This document shows, in pieces, positions 8,459-17,947 of a DNA stretch of 64,000 nt. Numbering within the stretch: position 1 is the stretch's first letter; the number at the start of each line of letters is the position of its first letter. A program made the position numbers and the translations under genes. The stretch spans positions 1 through 64,000 of the forward strand of contig JAKPDD010000048.1 in NCBI GenBank assembly GCA_029552945.1, read 5' to 3'. The notes beneath the pieces were generated by a model. The model did no database searches and was not told where the DNA came from. It was given only the letters and a program-made list of their open reading frames with translations. The stretch comes from Spirochaetota bacterium (GTDB lineage: Bacteria; Spirochaetota; GWB1-36-13; JAKPDD01).

Positions 8459-10067
8459 ATGATAAAAAAAACTTTAAAAACAGTAATATTAATATTAGTT
8501 ATATCTAATCTATATTCTTTAAACGACGATATATTTTTAATCGATAAAATAAAAACCATAACAATCAAAGCAAAACTTGATCTGGAAAGTTTAAGACCAG
8601 ATCAAAAACCAGGTGCAATACCCCAGCATGACATAAGTCAAGAGATAGGTCAAATAGGATTTGACATAAATGATCCAACCAACGGAATATTTTTACCTTT
8701 TCAGATAAATAATTTAAAGTTACTTCTAAATTTATCATATTTGTTTTTTTATAAAAAAATAAGTGAAGGTATACCTAACCAAATCGACAATGATTATAAA
8801 ACAGATATTAAAATATTTAAGTTTGAAATATATTCAAAATATGATACATACTATTTCAATGTATCATGATACATACTATTTCAATGTATCAATAATCAAA
8901 ACAGATTATAATAATGATTATGATTATAATATTAATACTACTGTTATTAATTCATACCGGGAAAAATTTGATCCTAAAGATAAAAAAATATACTTTAAAA
9001 TAAACATACTAAAAGACTTTGATAAATTAAAACCAGGCATACTTATCTCAAACTTTATAAAAATAGAAAATAGATTGAACGGACTTGTTGAGGAAGACTT
9101 TGATGAGATAACACCCTACATGTTAGCACCAATATTCACTAATCCATTCTATAGATTCTCAGAATTATATGAATCTTATAAATTTTTCACTAACATAACA
9201 TATACTGACTCTAATACAATTGAAAAAGATTACAGTACAAAAATACTAAGAGCAGAACCTTATTTTAATATAATGCTAAGAAATTTTTCTCTGAATATTA
9301 AACTAATATATACAAACGTTAATTATGATTATACTTTTTCTAATAGTGATTATCCTGATACTACTAAACATAAAGGTAAATATACAGATATTAAAACAAC
9401 ATTGGATATAAATTATAACCTACCAAATGACTATTTTTTTAATAATATTAACATAAAATCAAAATTAAACATAATATCCAGAATAGAAGAAACAAGGGAA
9501 ATATATTCTGCAGATTTCCCAGAAAACATAAAAGGTGAATATGGATACAATGATATAGGAATTGAGCTTAGAAAAAAAGATAAGTTAAGTTACTACCTTG
9601 CCCTTAGAATTTTAAAAGGTAAAATTAATATAGAAAGAATAAATAGTAATACATCTTATGGTTATAACAACATATACATGATGCCATTTGAAGTTTCATC
9701 GGATAACACTACTGAAAATCACGAGTTTTTCTTTTCCAAGTTCAATATTGGGACAGAGTTTAGACTTATAGGTATAGACTTTAATATAGAAACTGGTCTA
9801 ATCCATACTGAGATTAGTGATGAAATCCATACAAAAAATCAGGTATACGGTTCAATAAATCTATTAACAACAATATTTAAGGATATAAATATTACTATTG
9901 GCTATAAACACTCTTACCTGTTTAATAGTTCTTACATACCCTATTTTAGTTTAAACTCCAGCTCTTTTATTACTTTTGTAGAATACAATAATAACACTAA
10001 TAATCCTTTCAAAGGAATAGATCAGCATACTAACCAGGTTACATTATCTATTGAGTATAAATTTTAG
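8459..10067 (+). pseudogene. Outer-membrane beta-barrel-type protein, frameshifted by a 25-bp duplication
   Basis: The gene begins with a signal peptide (MIKKTLKTVILILVISNLYS) and, if one copy of the 25-bp repeat at 8841-8890 is removed, reads as one 527-residue protein. With both copies the first frame stops at TGA 8867-8869 after 136 residues, while the rest continues in another frame to 10067. The distal part has alternating polar/aromatic beta strands and ends in VTLSIEYKF; a C-terminal Phe is typical of outer-membrane barrels. The family was not recognised. It may be phase-variable: repeat numbers of 1 or 4 would be in frame, 2 or 3 not. It is convergent with surE and follows holB after 36 bp. 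Confidence 0.8.
8841..8890. repeat. Perfect 25-bp tandem duplication inside the beta-barrel gene
   Basis: Two identical 25-bp units occupy 8841-8865 and 8866-8890. Each unit carries the inverted arms GATACAT and ATGTATC around a 9-base loop, so each can fold into a hairpin. Because 25 is not a multiple of three, the second unit shifts the reading frame by one. Confidence 0.97.
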
Positions 10068-10092
10068 ATAATAAAATTTTAAATATATTTTT

Positions 10093-10857
10093 TTAAATTG
10101 CAAGTTTACTGGTATCAATAACTGATTTTATTTTTTCAAGCATCCTATAATCACTTATATCTATAGCAAGTGGAGTTATTGATACAAAACCATTTTTTAC
10201 AGCATCAAAGTCACTGTTTTCGCGGGGGTTATGAGTAGGGAGCTCACCACCTATCCAGTAATAAGGATTTCCCATAGGGTCTTTATGTTCTATAAGCATC
10301 TCTCTATAAACCCTAAAACCAAGTCTTGTAAACTTAAAGCCTTTATATGGCCCATACTTTGGAAAATTAACATTAAAAAGTGGTTTAAACCTTGAGTTTA
10401 TGTTGAAAGCTGGGGACAAAAGATCTATAATCTGATTTATAAAACCTGCTGCATACTCAAAGTCACCATCCTGGTCATAACTATCAAGAGAAAAAGCAAT
10501 GCCAGGAACCCCCTTCATTACTCCCTCTCTTGCAACAGCAACAGTACCTGAATAAAAAACATCAAGCCCCATATTTGGTCCATGATTTATTCCGCTTATA
10601 ACAAGATCAATACTCTCTTTTATTATACCAAGAAAACTTATTTTAATGCAATCTGCAGGACTTGCATCAGTAGTATAAAAATTATCAGCTATCCTATTTA
10701 CACGTATTGGATTTGTAAGCGTGATTTTATGACTTACAGCACTCCTCTCTCTATCAGGTGCAACAACAAAAACATTGTGTTTTTTAGATACATTTTTTAT
10801 TAAAACCTCTATCCCCTTGCTATTAAATCCATCATCGTTTGAAATCAGTATATTCAT
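10093..10857 (-). CDS. surE: 5'/3'-nucleotidase SurE
   Basis: SurE is a metal-dependent phosphatase acting on nucleoside 5'- and 3'-monophosphates. The 254-residue protein starts with MNILISNDDGF, which holds the metal-binding Asp pair, and has APDRERSAVSH and SGINHGPNMG with the conserved Ser and Asn ligands. Length matches the family. It is transcribed towards the beta-barrel gene (25 bp gap) and diverges from the abundant lipoprotein gene, whose promoter region it shares. Confidence 0.97.
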   Translation of the reverse strand: MNILISNDDGFNSKGIEVLIKNVSKKHNVFVVAPDRERSAVSHKITLTNPIRVNRIADNFYTTDASPADCIKISFLGIIKESIDLVISGINHGPNMGLDVFYSGTVAVAREGVMKGVPGIAFSLDSYDQDGDFEYAAGFINQIIDLLSPAFNINSRFKPLFNVNFPKYGPYKGFKFTRLGFRVYREMLIEHKDPMGNPYYWIGGELPTHNPRENSDFDAVKNGFVSITPLAIDISDYRMLEKIKSVIDTSKLAI

Positions 10858-10925
10858 TTAAGATCCTTAAAAAATAAAATTTTTAAAATAAAATTTAATT
10901 TTTTTTGTTTTTTTAAAAAATATGT

Positions 10926-10968
10926 TATATTATTTATTATAGTTTATATATTAAAAACAATAGGAGGA
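10926..10968 (+). promoter_or_regulatory. -10 region and strong ribosome-binding site of the lipoprotein gene
   Basis: A TATATT at 10926-10931 is a plausible -10; the -35 (a T-rich TTGTTT nearby) is weak. The perfect AGGAGG ends about 6 bases before the ATG at 10973. Together with the strong terminator downstream this suggests a separately transcribed, highly translated gene. Confidence 0.45.
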
Positions 10969-10972
10969 AAAA

Positions 10973-11629
10973 ATGAAAAAAATTGCAATTCTAGCAATTT
11001 TTGCTATGATTTTAGGCCTTGTATCATGTGGAGGTAAAAAACAAGCAAAGGGACCAGAGCCAGAGTCAATACCATCAGTAAAAGTACTTGATTCTATGGG
11101 ACCTACTCCAGCATGGATAGAAGGTGGTGAAGAAGTTGGTGATTACAGTGGTCAAAAAGTAATGTTCTTTGTTGGATATGGTGAATCAAAATTCAAAGAT
11201 ACTGCAAAAGAGGCTGCTCAACTTAATGCAGCAGGTTCAGCTGCTTTAGCAATCAAAGCACTCGCAACAAAACAAGTTGCAAAAGCATGGGAATCAATAG
11301 GTGCTGGTGATAATGAGCAAAAAGAACAAGTTATGAAAGGACTTGAAGCATTATCAGCTAAAAACGTTGATGTATCAGGTATGCAAAAAGCTGGTGTATA
11401 CTGGAGACAAGTAGTTAAACCTTTAATACAACAAGGTAAGGTAGTAGGATGGTCAGAACCAGTATTTGAATACTATATAAGATATGCTATGCCTTATGAT
11501 ATGTATGTTGCAAGGAGAGATGGTGTAATACAACAAACAAAGAAAGAGATAAAATTAAACGACAGACAAAAGAAATTATATGCAGATATGGAATCAAAAC
11601 TTGCTGAATTAGATGAAAAAGGCCAATAA
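10973..11629 (+). CDS. LPP20-like lipoprotein, probably abundant
   Basis: A 218-residue lipoprotein with a lipobox (LGLVSC, Cys at about 20) after a short signal peptide. The mature part is rich in Ala, Lys, Glu and Gln and contains MFFVGYGESKFKDTAKEAA, which resembles LPP20-type lipoproteins known from several diderm phyla. The C-terminus is a charged helix. The perfect AGGAGG, a more even codon mix than the neighbours (more Gly, Ala and Val codons, higher GC) and a near-perfect terminator suggest high expression. The function is unknown; it is likely anchored in the outer or inner membrane. Confidence 0.93.
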   Translation: MKKIAILAIFAMILGLVSCGGKKQAKGPEPESIPSVKVLDSMGPTPAWIEGGEEVGDYSGQKVMFFVGYGESKFKDTAKEAAQLNAAGSAALAIKALATKQVAKAWESIGAGDNEQKEQVMKGLEALSAKNVDVSGMQKAGVYWRQVVKPLIQQGKVVGWSEPVFEYYIRYAMPYDMYVARRDGVIQQTKKEIKLNDRQKKLYADMESKLAELDEKGQ

Positions 11630-11644
11630 TTAATTTCTAAAAAT

Positions 11645-11676
11645 AAAAAAAGAGGGGGGTAATTCCCCCCTTTTTT
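11645..11676 (+). terminator. Rho-independent terminator of the lipoprotein gene
   Basis: GGGGGG (11654-11659), loop TAATT, CCCCCC (11665-11670) and a run of six T follow 16 bp after the lipoprotein stop. An upstream A-run can extend the stem into the T tract. It is the strongest terminator in the window. Confidence 0.93.
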
Positions 11677-11802
11677 AAAAATTCATTTTTATATTCAGTC
11701 TTATTTTTTAAATTCAAACTTTTTTAATCATTTTTAGTCTTATTCTTGTTATATTTTATTGTCAGAAAATTATCATATCTGTTGATATTAAAAGGAACAA
11801 CA

Positions 11803-13161
11803 ATGCTTAAAAACCTACTTATGCCAGAAATAAAAGAACTAATAGAAAATAAAAAATGGTATGATATAAAAGAGGTTTTATCTGAGTGGCCCTCCCCTGA
11901 TATTGCAGACTTAATTGAATCACTTGATGATGAAAACAAAATAATAATTTTTAGACTTTTACCAAAAGATATTGCTGCTGAAGTATTAATTGAACTTGGC
12001 CCTGATACTGAGAAAAAACTTATAGAAAAACTTACTAATAGACAGATAAAAGAAATTATAAATGAACTTTCAACAGACGACAGAACAGGTCTATTTGAAG
12101 AATTACCTGATAATGTTGTTGAAAGACTACTTGAACTATTAAGCCCTGAAGAAAAAAATGAATCACTTAGTATATTAAGCTATCCGGAAAACAGTGTTGG
12201 TCGATTAATTACTACTGAATACCTATCTTTAAAACCAGAATGGTATGTTGAAGAAGCCATTGATCATATAAGAAGAGTCGGAAACGATGTTGAGACAATA
12301 GACATAGCTTATGTTGTAGATAATAAAAAGAATCTATTAGGTTTATTATCCATAAAAGATATTCTTCTTGCAAAACCTAAAACACAAATAAAAGACATAA
12401 TGGAAAAGGAAATTGTTTTTATAAATGTTATGGAAGACCAGGAAAAAGCAGCAAACTTAATGAAAAGATATGACCTCTCTGTTCTGCCTGTAGTAGACAA
12501 CAATAACAAATTGATAGGTATAGTAACAATTGATGATATTGTTGATGTAATTGAAGAGGAACAAACAGAAGACTTTACAAAGATATCATCAATACATGCA
12601 AATATAAAAGAATTGGAACAGATAACTGACCTTCTATCAGCACCTTTCAGAAAACTATATAAAAGTAGGATTTTCTGGCTTTTTGCACTTCTTATAATGG
12701 ATATATTCACAGGTGGAATTATAATAAGCTTTGAAGAAACAATAGCAAAATACATAATATTAACAGCTTTTTTACCAGTCCTTGTTGATACAGCAGGAAA
12801 TGCTGGTTCTCAGGCCGCAACACTTGTAATAAGGGCAATGGCACTTGGAACAGTCACAGCAAAAGACTGGATAAAACTACTACTAAAAGAAGCAATAGTT
12901 GCAACTCTTTTAGGTATATCAATGGCTCTGGGAATATCAATAATGGGCTTTATAAGAGGTGGAACAAAAATAGCTACTGTAGTAGTAATTTCAATGTTTG
13001 TAAACGTTTTTGTAGGTTCTCTTATCGGAGTTATTTTACCTTTTATATTCGCAAAACTTAAAAAAGATCCTGCAACAGCTAGTACTCCACTTATAACAAC
13101 GTTTGCGGATATATTTGGTACCGCAATATTTTTGGCCATAGCAAAAACAATTTTAGGTTAA
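11803..13161 (+). CDS. mgtE: Magnesium transporter MgtE
   Basis: MgtE is a dimeric Mg2+ channel in the inner membrane. From the ATG at 11803 (RBS AAAGGAAC) the product has 452 residues, the normal length; an in-frame ATG at 11746 would add 19 residues without a ribosome-binding site. The N-terminal superhelical domain (about 1-125) carries repeated acidic helices ending in LSPEEK. Two CBS domains follow (about 130-250, with SVLPVVDNNNKLIGIVTIDD). Five membrane helices fill the C-terminus, including the pore-lining VDTAGNAGSQAATLVIRA. No M-box riboswitch is seen in the 126 bases after the preceding terminator. Confidence 0.96.
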   Translation: MLKNLLMPEIKELIENKKWYDIKEVLSEWPSPDIADLIESLDDENKIIIFRLLPKDIAAEVLIELGPDTEKKLIEKLTNRQIKEIINELSTDDRTGLFEELPDNVVERLLELLSPEEKNESLSILSYPENSVGRLITTEYLSLKPEWYVEEAIDHIRRVGNDVETIDIAYVVDNKKNLLGLLSIKDILLAKPKTQIKDIMEKEIVFINVMEDQEKAANLMKRYDLSVLPVVDNNNKLIGIVTIDDIVDVIEEEQTEDFTKISSIHANIKELEQITDLLSAPFRKLYKSRIFWLFALLIMDIFTGGIIISFEETIAKYIILTAFLPVLVDTAGNAGSQAATLVIRAMALGTVTAKDWIKLLLKEAIVATLLGISMALGISIMGFIRGGTKIATVVVISMFVNVFVGSLIGVILPFIFAKLKKDPATASTPLITTFADIFGTAIFLAIAKTILG

Positions 13162-13188
13162 TTAAATATTTATTTGTCAATGTAAAAT

Positions 13189-13215
13189 AATTCTGTGAAT
13201 TATTAAATTTTTAAG
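13189..13215 (+). terminator. Weak terminator after mgtE
   Basis: AATAATTC (13189-13196), a 3-base loop and GAATTATT (13200-13207) form a perfect 8-bp hairpin followed by AAATTTTT. All pairs but two are A-T, so it is weak. Confidence 0.4.
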
Positions 13216-13345
13216 TAAAATATTTAATATGATATAACTCAGAGGATTTTTATTGATTTAATTTTTTAATTTTAATTTTTTATTTTATACTACTTTTAGA
13301 TTAAATTTTTTAAAATAAAATTTTCTTTTTCTTATAGGAGTTTTC

Positions 13346-13792
13346 ATGATACACTTAAAAGACTATCTTGATGAAAATAATATAATATTTATTGATGAAG
13401 AAACAAAAGAAGATGTTTTAGAAAAAATGATAGATTTTCTAAAATCAAAACCATTTGTGAAAGACTTTAAAGCATTTAAAAAAGCACTATTTGAGAGAGA
13501 AAAAATAGTAAGTACTGGTATAGGTTTTGGGATAGCAATACCACATGTTAAAATAAAAGAGATAACAAATTTTTTTATTTGTATAGGTGTACATAAAAAA
13601 GGTATTGACTGGGAATCTATAGATAAAAAACCAGTTAAATTGGTATTTCTTATAGGTGGACCAGATGACCATATAACATACCTTAAGTTGCTTGCTAAAA
13701 TAAACCTTATTTTAAGAAATCCTGAAACAAGAGAAAAACTTGAAAATAGTAAAACATCAAAAGAAATATTTGATATATTAAGTGCATACTAA
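13346..13792 (+). CDS. PTS EIIA type-2 (PtsN-like) domain protein
   Basis: A single-domain 148-residue PTS IIA protein of the fructose/nitrogen class. The phospho-accepting His is in GFGIAIPHVKI (about residue 66). The following VHKKGIDWESIDKKPVKLVFLIGGP is the usual family block. No EIIB, EIIC, EI or HPr gene lies nearby, so a regulatory PtsN-like role is more likely than sugar uptake. A good AGGAG precedes the ATG. The next gene encodes a PII-like protein 37 bp downstream, which also hints at a regulatory pair. Confidence 0.92.
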   Translation: MIHLKDYLDENNIIFIDEETKEDVLEKMIDFLKSKPFVKDFKAFKKALFEREKIVSTGIGFGIAIPHVKIKEITNFFICIGVHKKGIDWESIDKKPVKLVFLIGGPDDHITYLKLLAKINLILRNPETREKLENSKTSKEIFDILSAY

Positions 13793-13829
13793 AAAATTAA
13801 AAACAATTTTTATAAAATAAGAGTTGGGA

Positions 13830-14144
13830 ATGTATTTTTACATATTACAAATTTATGATATAAACTACAAAGAGGACATTATTTTAGCATTAACAACTGT
13901 TGGAATACTTAATGCAACCCTAATACTAGGCGAAAACTTGGAAAGTATAATAAAAACAGATATAGAATTATTTAAAGGACTTTTAAAACAAAAAGATCAA
14001 AAAAAGAGGATAGCAGGTGTTGTAATAGGTTATACTGAGTCAAAGGAAAAACTCAAAGGTATAAAACTATTAATACAGCAAGCTGGTGTAAAAAATCCAG
14101 ATAATGTTTTTTCAATTATTGTATTAGAAGCAGAAAAAATATAG
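13830..14144 (+). CDS. Small PII-like alpha/beta protein, function unknown
   Basis: A 104-residue protein starting from the ATG at 13830 (a TTG two codons earlier is less likely). The pattern is strand-helix-strand-strand-helix-strand: MYFYILQIYD, EDIILALTTVGI, ATLILG, then RIAGVVIGYTES, KLKGIKLLIQQAG, and VFSIIVLEAE. This could be the ferredoxin-like fold of PII-related proteins, but the T-loop and family signatures are not present. It follows a PTS IIA gene by 37 bp and is probably co-transcribed. The function is not known. Confidence 0.8.
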   Translation: MYFYILQIYDINYKEDIILALTTVGILNATLILGENLESIIKTDIELFKGLLKQKDQKKRIAGVVIGYTESKEKLKGIKLLIQQAGVKNPDNVFSIIVLEAEKI

Positions 14145-14145
14145 A

Positions 14146-14168
14146 ATCCGAAGGATATACCCCCGGAT
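14146..14168. terminator. Possible bidirectional hairpin between converging genes
   Basis: ATCCG (14146-14150) and CGGAT (14164-14168) are inverted repeats between the PII-like gene stop and the CBS gene stop. The arms are short and no clean T tract follows on either strand, so termination is only a guess. Confidence 0.3.
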
Positions 14169-14174
14169 AAAATA

Positions 14175-14654
14175 TTAATTCTTATATTCGTTTGTTATAC
14201 TATCTATTATATCATTTTCCCTGTCAATAAGACCCTCAGTTTCATATATATTTCTTGCCTCTTCTGAGTTTGAGACCTCTTTTACTTTAGCTTTTAGTAC
14301 ATCCATAACAGTAGCAACAGCAAATACATTCCCATCAGAATTTCTTACTGGAATATGTCTGAACTTGTTTTTTGTCATTAAGAACATACATGTATCAACA
14401 TCAGTATTCTGATCAATAGTAATTGGGTCTTTTGTCATAAAGTTATAAACAGGTTCATCAACACTTTTACCCTCAGATATAACTCTGAAAGCAAGGTCAT
14501 TATCAGTGAAAATACCTATAAGTTTATTGTTATCCATAACAAGAACACAGGTATTTTTCTTCTTTTTAGCAAGCTTTATCGCTTCTCTTACAGATGTATC
14601 TTTTTTAACTACAGTAAAGTTATTTTCTGTTACAAAATCCTTTATCTTTAGCAT
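14175..14654 (-). CDS. Two-CBS-domain protein
   Basis: A 159-residue protein made of a pair of CBS domains (about residues 1-60 and 68-130), containing KLIGIFTDNDLAFR and HIPVRNSDGNVFAVATVMDVL. CBS pairs bind adenosyl nucleotides and usually regulate a partner enzyme or channel; here the domain pair stands alone with a charged C-terminal tail. The ATG has AGGAGG upstream. It is downstream of rlmN (49 bp) on the same strand. The ligand and target are unknown. Confidence 0.93.
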   Translation of the reverse strand: MLKIKDFVTENNFTVVKKDTSVREAIKLAKKKKNTCVLVMDNNKLIGIFTDNDLAFRVISEGKSVDEPVYNFMTKDPITIDQNTDVDTCMFLMTKNKFRHIPVRNSDGNVFAVATVMDVLKAKVKEVSNSEEARNIYETEGLIDRENDIIDSITNEYKN

Positions 14655-14703
14655 TTATCCTCCTATTATTTTATTTTTTTCTGATAATGAAATTTAATAT
14701 TAT

Positions 14704-15717
14704 TTAATTATAAATTATACTTTTTTCACCAGCAAGCTGACCACAAGCACCAGAAATATCTTGTCCTTTACTTTTTCTTATTGTGTATTTAACATTATTA
14801 AGATATGATATAAACCTTGATATATCAATATCATCAGGTGATTTATAATTTGCAAATTTATGACTATTGTAAGGTATTATATTAAGGTGAAAATCTATTT
14901 CTCTTGAAAGATTATTTAGAATCTCAGCCTCTTTTTTATTATCATTTAAATCTTTGATTAAAATATATTCTAGTGTAAATCTCTTACCTGTCTTAGAGAA
15001 ATCTTTTAATGCTTTTATCAATTTTTTAAAGTCTATAATGTCATAAATTTTTGGAAATAAAATTTTTCTTGTTTCAGAAACCCCAGAATGATATGATACT
15101 GCAAGCTTTATTTGTTTATTAAAACTAACTAATTTTTTTATCCCATCTATTATTCCAACAGTTGAGACTGTAATAGACCTACTTGAAAAATTAAAATAAT
15201 CTACACTTGTCATTCTATTTAAAAATTCCCATATATCAGGATTTAAAAAAGGTTCACCCATCCCCATAAGCACAATGTTAGAAACATCTTTACTGTTTAA
15301 ATAAAACTGGCTTATGATTTCATCGATATTAAGATTCCTTTTAAAGCCATTTATACCTGTTGCACAAAAACTACAACCTATTGGACATCCAACCTGAGTT
15401 GAAATACAAATAGTGTATTTATTAAGATTATTAGGTATAACAACAGTTTCTATTATATTATTATCAAATGTTTTATAAATAATTTTTGTTGTACCATCTA
15501 TTGACTTTTTTCTTTCAATCTCATTAAGAGAGGATATGACAAAATCAGTTTTTAATTTAGATATAACATTTTTAGGCAAGTTTTTCATGGAATCAAAGTC
15601 AACAACCTTTTTTTTATATAACCATTCTATTATCTGCTTAGCTCTAAACTTTTCAAAATTATTAGATTCTATATACTCAAATAGATCATCATAAGATAAA
15701 GAAAAAATTGACCTCAA
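14704..15717 (-). CDS. rlmN: 23S rRNA/tRNA adenine-C2 methyltransferase RlmN
   Basis: A radical SAM enzyme methylating C2 of A2503 in 23S rRNA and A37 of some tRNAs. The 337-residue protein has the CxxxCxxC cluster motif (CPIGCSFC), the GMGEP motif and the C-terminal catalytic Cys in DISGACGQL. The N-terminal RNA-binding part is FRAKQIIEWLYKK. The start is TTG, read from a GAGGA ribosome-binding site 8 bases upstream; it overlaps the stop of the upstream trmI gene by 4 bp. RlmN and Cfr are close relatives, but the housekeeping location supports RlmN. Confidence 0.95.
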   Translation of the reverse strand: MRSIFSLSYDDLFEYIESNNFEKFRAKQIIEWLYKKKVVDFDSMKNLPKNVISKLKTDFVISSLNEIERKKSIDGTTKIIYKTFDNNIIETVVIPNNLNKYTICISTQVGCPIGCSFCATGINGFKRNLNIDEIISQFYLNSKDVSNIVLMGMGEPFLNPDIWEFLNRMTSVDYFNFSSRSITVSTVGIIDGIKKLVSFNKQIKLAVSYHSGVSETRKILFPKIYDIIDFKKLIKALKDFSKTGKRFTLEYILIKDLNDNKKEAEILNNLSREIDFHLNIIPYNSHKFANYKSPDDIDISRFISYLNNVKYTIRKSKGQDISGACGQLAGEKSIIYN

Positions 15718-16472
15718 ATCATTTTCCTCGCAAATAAAAGATATCCTGTATGGCCAACCATTGTATCTTCTGGCCTTAATCTCTCAGGAACAAGCTTATA
15801 CTTTCTTATCATTATCTCAGAAACCTCAATATCATTAAAATTAAAGTCCTGTATTCTTTTTAACACAGAAGATACCTGATTAGTTGTAGGGACAAGTATT
15901 CCAAGCATACCACCTGTTTTTAATACATTATAGGACTTTTCAATAAGAGTCTCAGGTTCCTTTAAGTCAAGAAAAACAGCATCAACTGAGTTTTCATCAA
16001 AACCATTTTCATAAACATCAGAATTTTTCAAGACAACATTATCCTGAAAACCAGAGAGTAATATATTTTTATATGCTTTTTCCAAAAAATCTTTTCTCTT
16101 TTCATAAGAAAAGACCTTTCCCGAAGGAGAAACAGCATAAGCAAGAGATATCGTAAGTGCACCACTTCCAGTTCCAGCCTCTACAACAGTATCACCATCC
16201 CTTAAACCTAACTTAAGCAATATATAACCTATATCTTTAGGGTATAAAATCTGAGTATGACGTTTAATTTTCATAATTATTTCATCAAGTGTTGGTCTTA
16301 AGACAATAAAACTGTTCCCAGTATGAGTTTTAATAGATACACCATACTCTAGATTATCAGTAATATTAACTATTCCTAGATGTGTTGAAAAACTTGTTTC
16401 TTCATTTTTAACAAAAAACTTTTTACCATCAGAAGTAGAATATAATATTAAGAGAGAACCTTTTTTTATCAT
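15714..16472 (-). CDS. trmI: tRNA (adenine-N1)-methyltransferase TrmI-like
   Basis: A 252-residue SAM methyltransferase modifying A58 (and possibly A57) of tRNA. The small N-terminal beta domain (about 1-70) is followed by HTQILYPKDIGYILLKLGL, the typical TrmI entrance, then motif I VVEAGTGSGALT and an acidic ribose-binding YEKR. Motif IV is DAVFLDLKEP. Size and order match bacterial TrmI. It lies 5 bp after purF and overlaps rlmN, so it is part of a minus-strand operon. Confidence 0.93.
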   Translation of the reverse strand: MIKKGSLLILYSTSDGKKFFVKNEETSFSTHLGIVNITDNLEYGVSIKTHTGNSFIVLRPTLDEIIMKIKRHTQILYPKDIGYILLKLGLRDGDTVVEAGTGSGALTISLAYAVSPSGKVFSYEKRKDFLEKAYKNILLSGFQDNVVLKNSDVYENGFDENSVDAVFLDLKEPETLIEKSYNVLKTGGMLGILVPTTNQVSSVLKRIQDFNFNDIEVSEIMIRKYKLVPERLRPEDTMVGHTGYLLFARKMI

Positions 16473-16477
16473 ATAAA

Positions 16478-17863
16478 TTACCTATCTGTCATTATATTTT
16501 TAGAAAAATTCTCAACCTTTACAGGATACTTGCCATCAAAACATGCAGTACAAAAACCTTTATCTTTAAGGCAAGAGATCATGCCATCATAAGATATATA
16601 TTTAAGAGAATTAACACCAAGGTATTTTTCAATTTCTGGTAAACTCATTTTATTAGCAAGTAACTCCTCTTTAGTAGGAAAGTCTATGCCAAAAAAACAC
16701 GGCGAAATTGTAGGAGGGCTGCTTATTCTAAAATGTATCTCTTTAGCACCAACATTCTTAATCATTCTAATTATTTTTCTTGCTGTAGTTCCTCTTACAA
16801 TAGAATCATCAATAACTACTATTCTTTTATTTTTTAGCAAGTCCTTAACAGGTGAAAACTTTATCTTAACTCCAAAGTCTCTTATCCCCTGGCTAGGCTC
16901 TATAAAAGTACGGCCTATATAGTGACTCCTTATAAGACCTTCTCCTAATGGAACATTTTTTTGAGAAGAATAACCTAATGCTGCCATTCTTCCAGAATCT
17001 GGCACAGGTATTACAATATCGGGTGTAATATCATCTTCTATAGCAAGTTGTCTTCCTAACTCTTCTCTAAAACTATATACAGAGTGGTTAAAAACTATAC
17101 TTGATGGCTTGGCAAAATATATAAGCTCAAATACACAACAAGACTTTTTTTCATTTCTAGGTATAAATAAAGAGGTAATCCTATTATTCTCTATAACAAT
17201 AACTTCACCAGGTTCAATATCTCTTACATAATCAGCGTCTATAACATCAAAAGCAGTTGTCTCAGAAGCAATAACATATGAATTATCTTTAAATCCAAGA
17301 GATAAAGGTCTAAATCCCCAAGGGTCTCTTACTGCTATTAGAGAGTTTTCTCTTAATATAACAAAACAAAACGCACCCTCTAAGAGGGCAAGACTTTCAA
17401 GTAACGCATCATTAAAGTTCTTTTTTTTGGATCTTGCAATAAGGTGTATAATAACTTCAGTATCAGAAGTTGATTGAAATATAGCTCCCTCTTTTTCAAG
17501 TTCAAGCCTTATCTTCATAGCATTTGTTATATTACCATTATGAGCAACAGCAATATAACCCCTATTATAGTTTGCAACAAGTGGCTGAGCATTCAATGGA
17601 TTAGATTCGCCTGTTGTCGAATACCTGACATGTCCTATACTTATATTTCCAATAAGTTTTGATATTTTATCCTCTGTAAAAAAATCAATAACCTTGCCCA
17701 TTCCCACAGACTTATAAATTCTATTCCCATCTGATGTTGCTATACCACATGATTCCTGGCCCCTATGTTGAAGAGAATAAAGACCTAGATACGTTATTCT
17801 TGCTGATTCACTATTATTATATATCCCAAATATACCACATTTTTCATTTATTCTACTATCCAT
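16478..17863 (-). CDS. purF: Amidophosphoribosyltransferase
   Basis: PurF makes 5-phosphoribosylamine from PRPP and glutamine, the first step of purine synthesis. The N-terminal nucleophile Cys is in KCGIFGIY at about residue 9, after a short propeptide to be cleaved. The class II glutaminase block has SIGHVRYSTTGES. The phosphoribosyltransferase domain has the PRPP loop VVIDDSIVRGTT. Cys residues near positions 245, 393 and 447-450 (GFCTACF) suggest a 4Fe-4S form as in Bacillus. Length (461) is normal. It starts a run with trmI and rlmN. Confidence 0.97.
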   Translation of the reverse strand: MDSRINEKCGIFGIYNNSESARITYLGLYSLQHRGQESCGIATSDGNRIYKSVGMGKVIDFFTEDKISKLIGNISIGHVRYSTTGESNPLNAQPLVANYNRGYIAVAHNGNITNAMKIRLELEKEGAIFQSTSDTEVIIHLIARSKKKNFNDALLESLALLEGAFCFVILRENSLIAVRDPWGFRPLSLGFKDNSYVIASETTAFDVIDADYVRDIEPGEVIVIENNRITSLFIPRNEKKSCCVFELIYFAKPSSIVFNHSVYSFREELGRQLAIEDDITPDIVIPVPDSGRMAALGYSSQKNVPLGEGLIRSHYIGRTFIEPSQGIRDFGVKIKFSPVKDLLKNKRIVVIDDSIVRGTTARKIIRMIKNVGAKEIHFRISSPPTISPCFFGIDFPTKEELLANKMSLPEIEKYLGVNSLKYISYDGMISCLKDKGFCTACFDGKYPVKVENFSKNIMTDR

Positions 17864-17947
17864 AAAATTTTTTCCCCAAAAAAAGTTATTTCAAAACATA
17901 AAATTTAAGTTAAAAAATAGATTAAATAAAAATCAAAATACTTAAAA

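Noticed and set aside
11677..11802. M-box magnesium riboswitch before mgtE
   Set aside because: Only 126 bases after a terminator, with no long conserved hairpins or anti-terminator.
12309..13139. Long open frames on the minus strand opposite mgtE
   Set aside because: They mirror the coding frame of mgtE, have no ribosome-binding site and no family features; shadows of the real gene.
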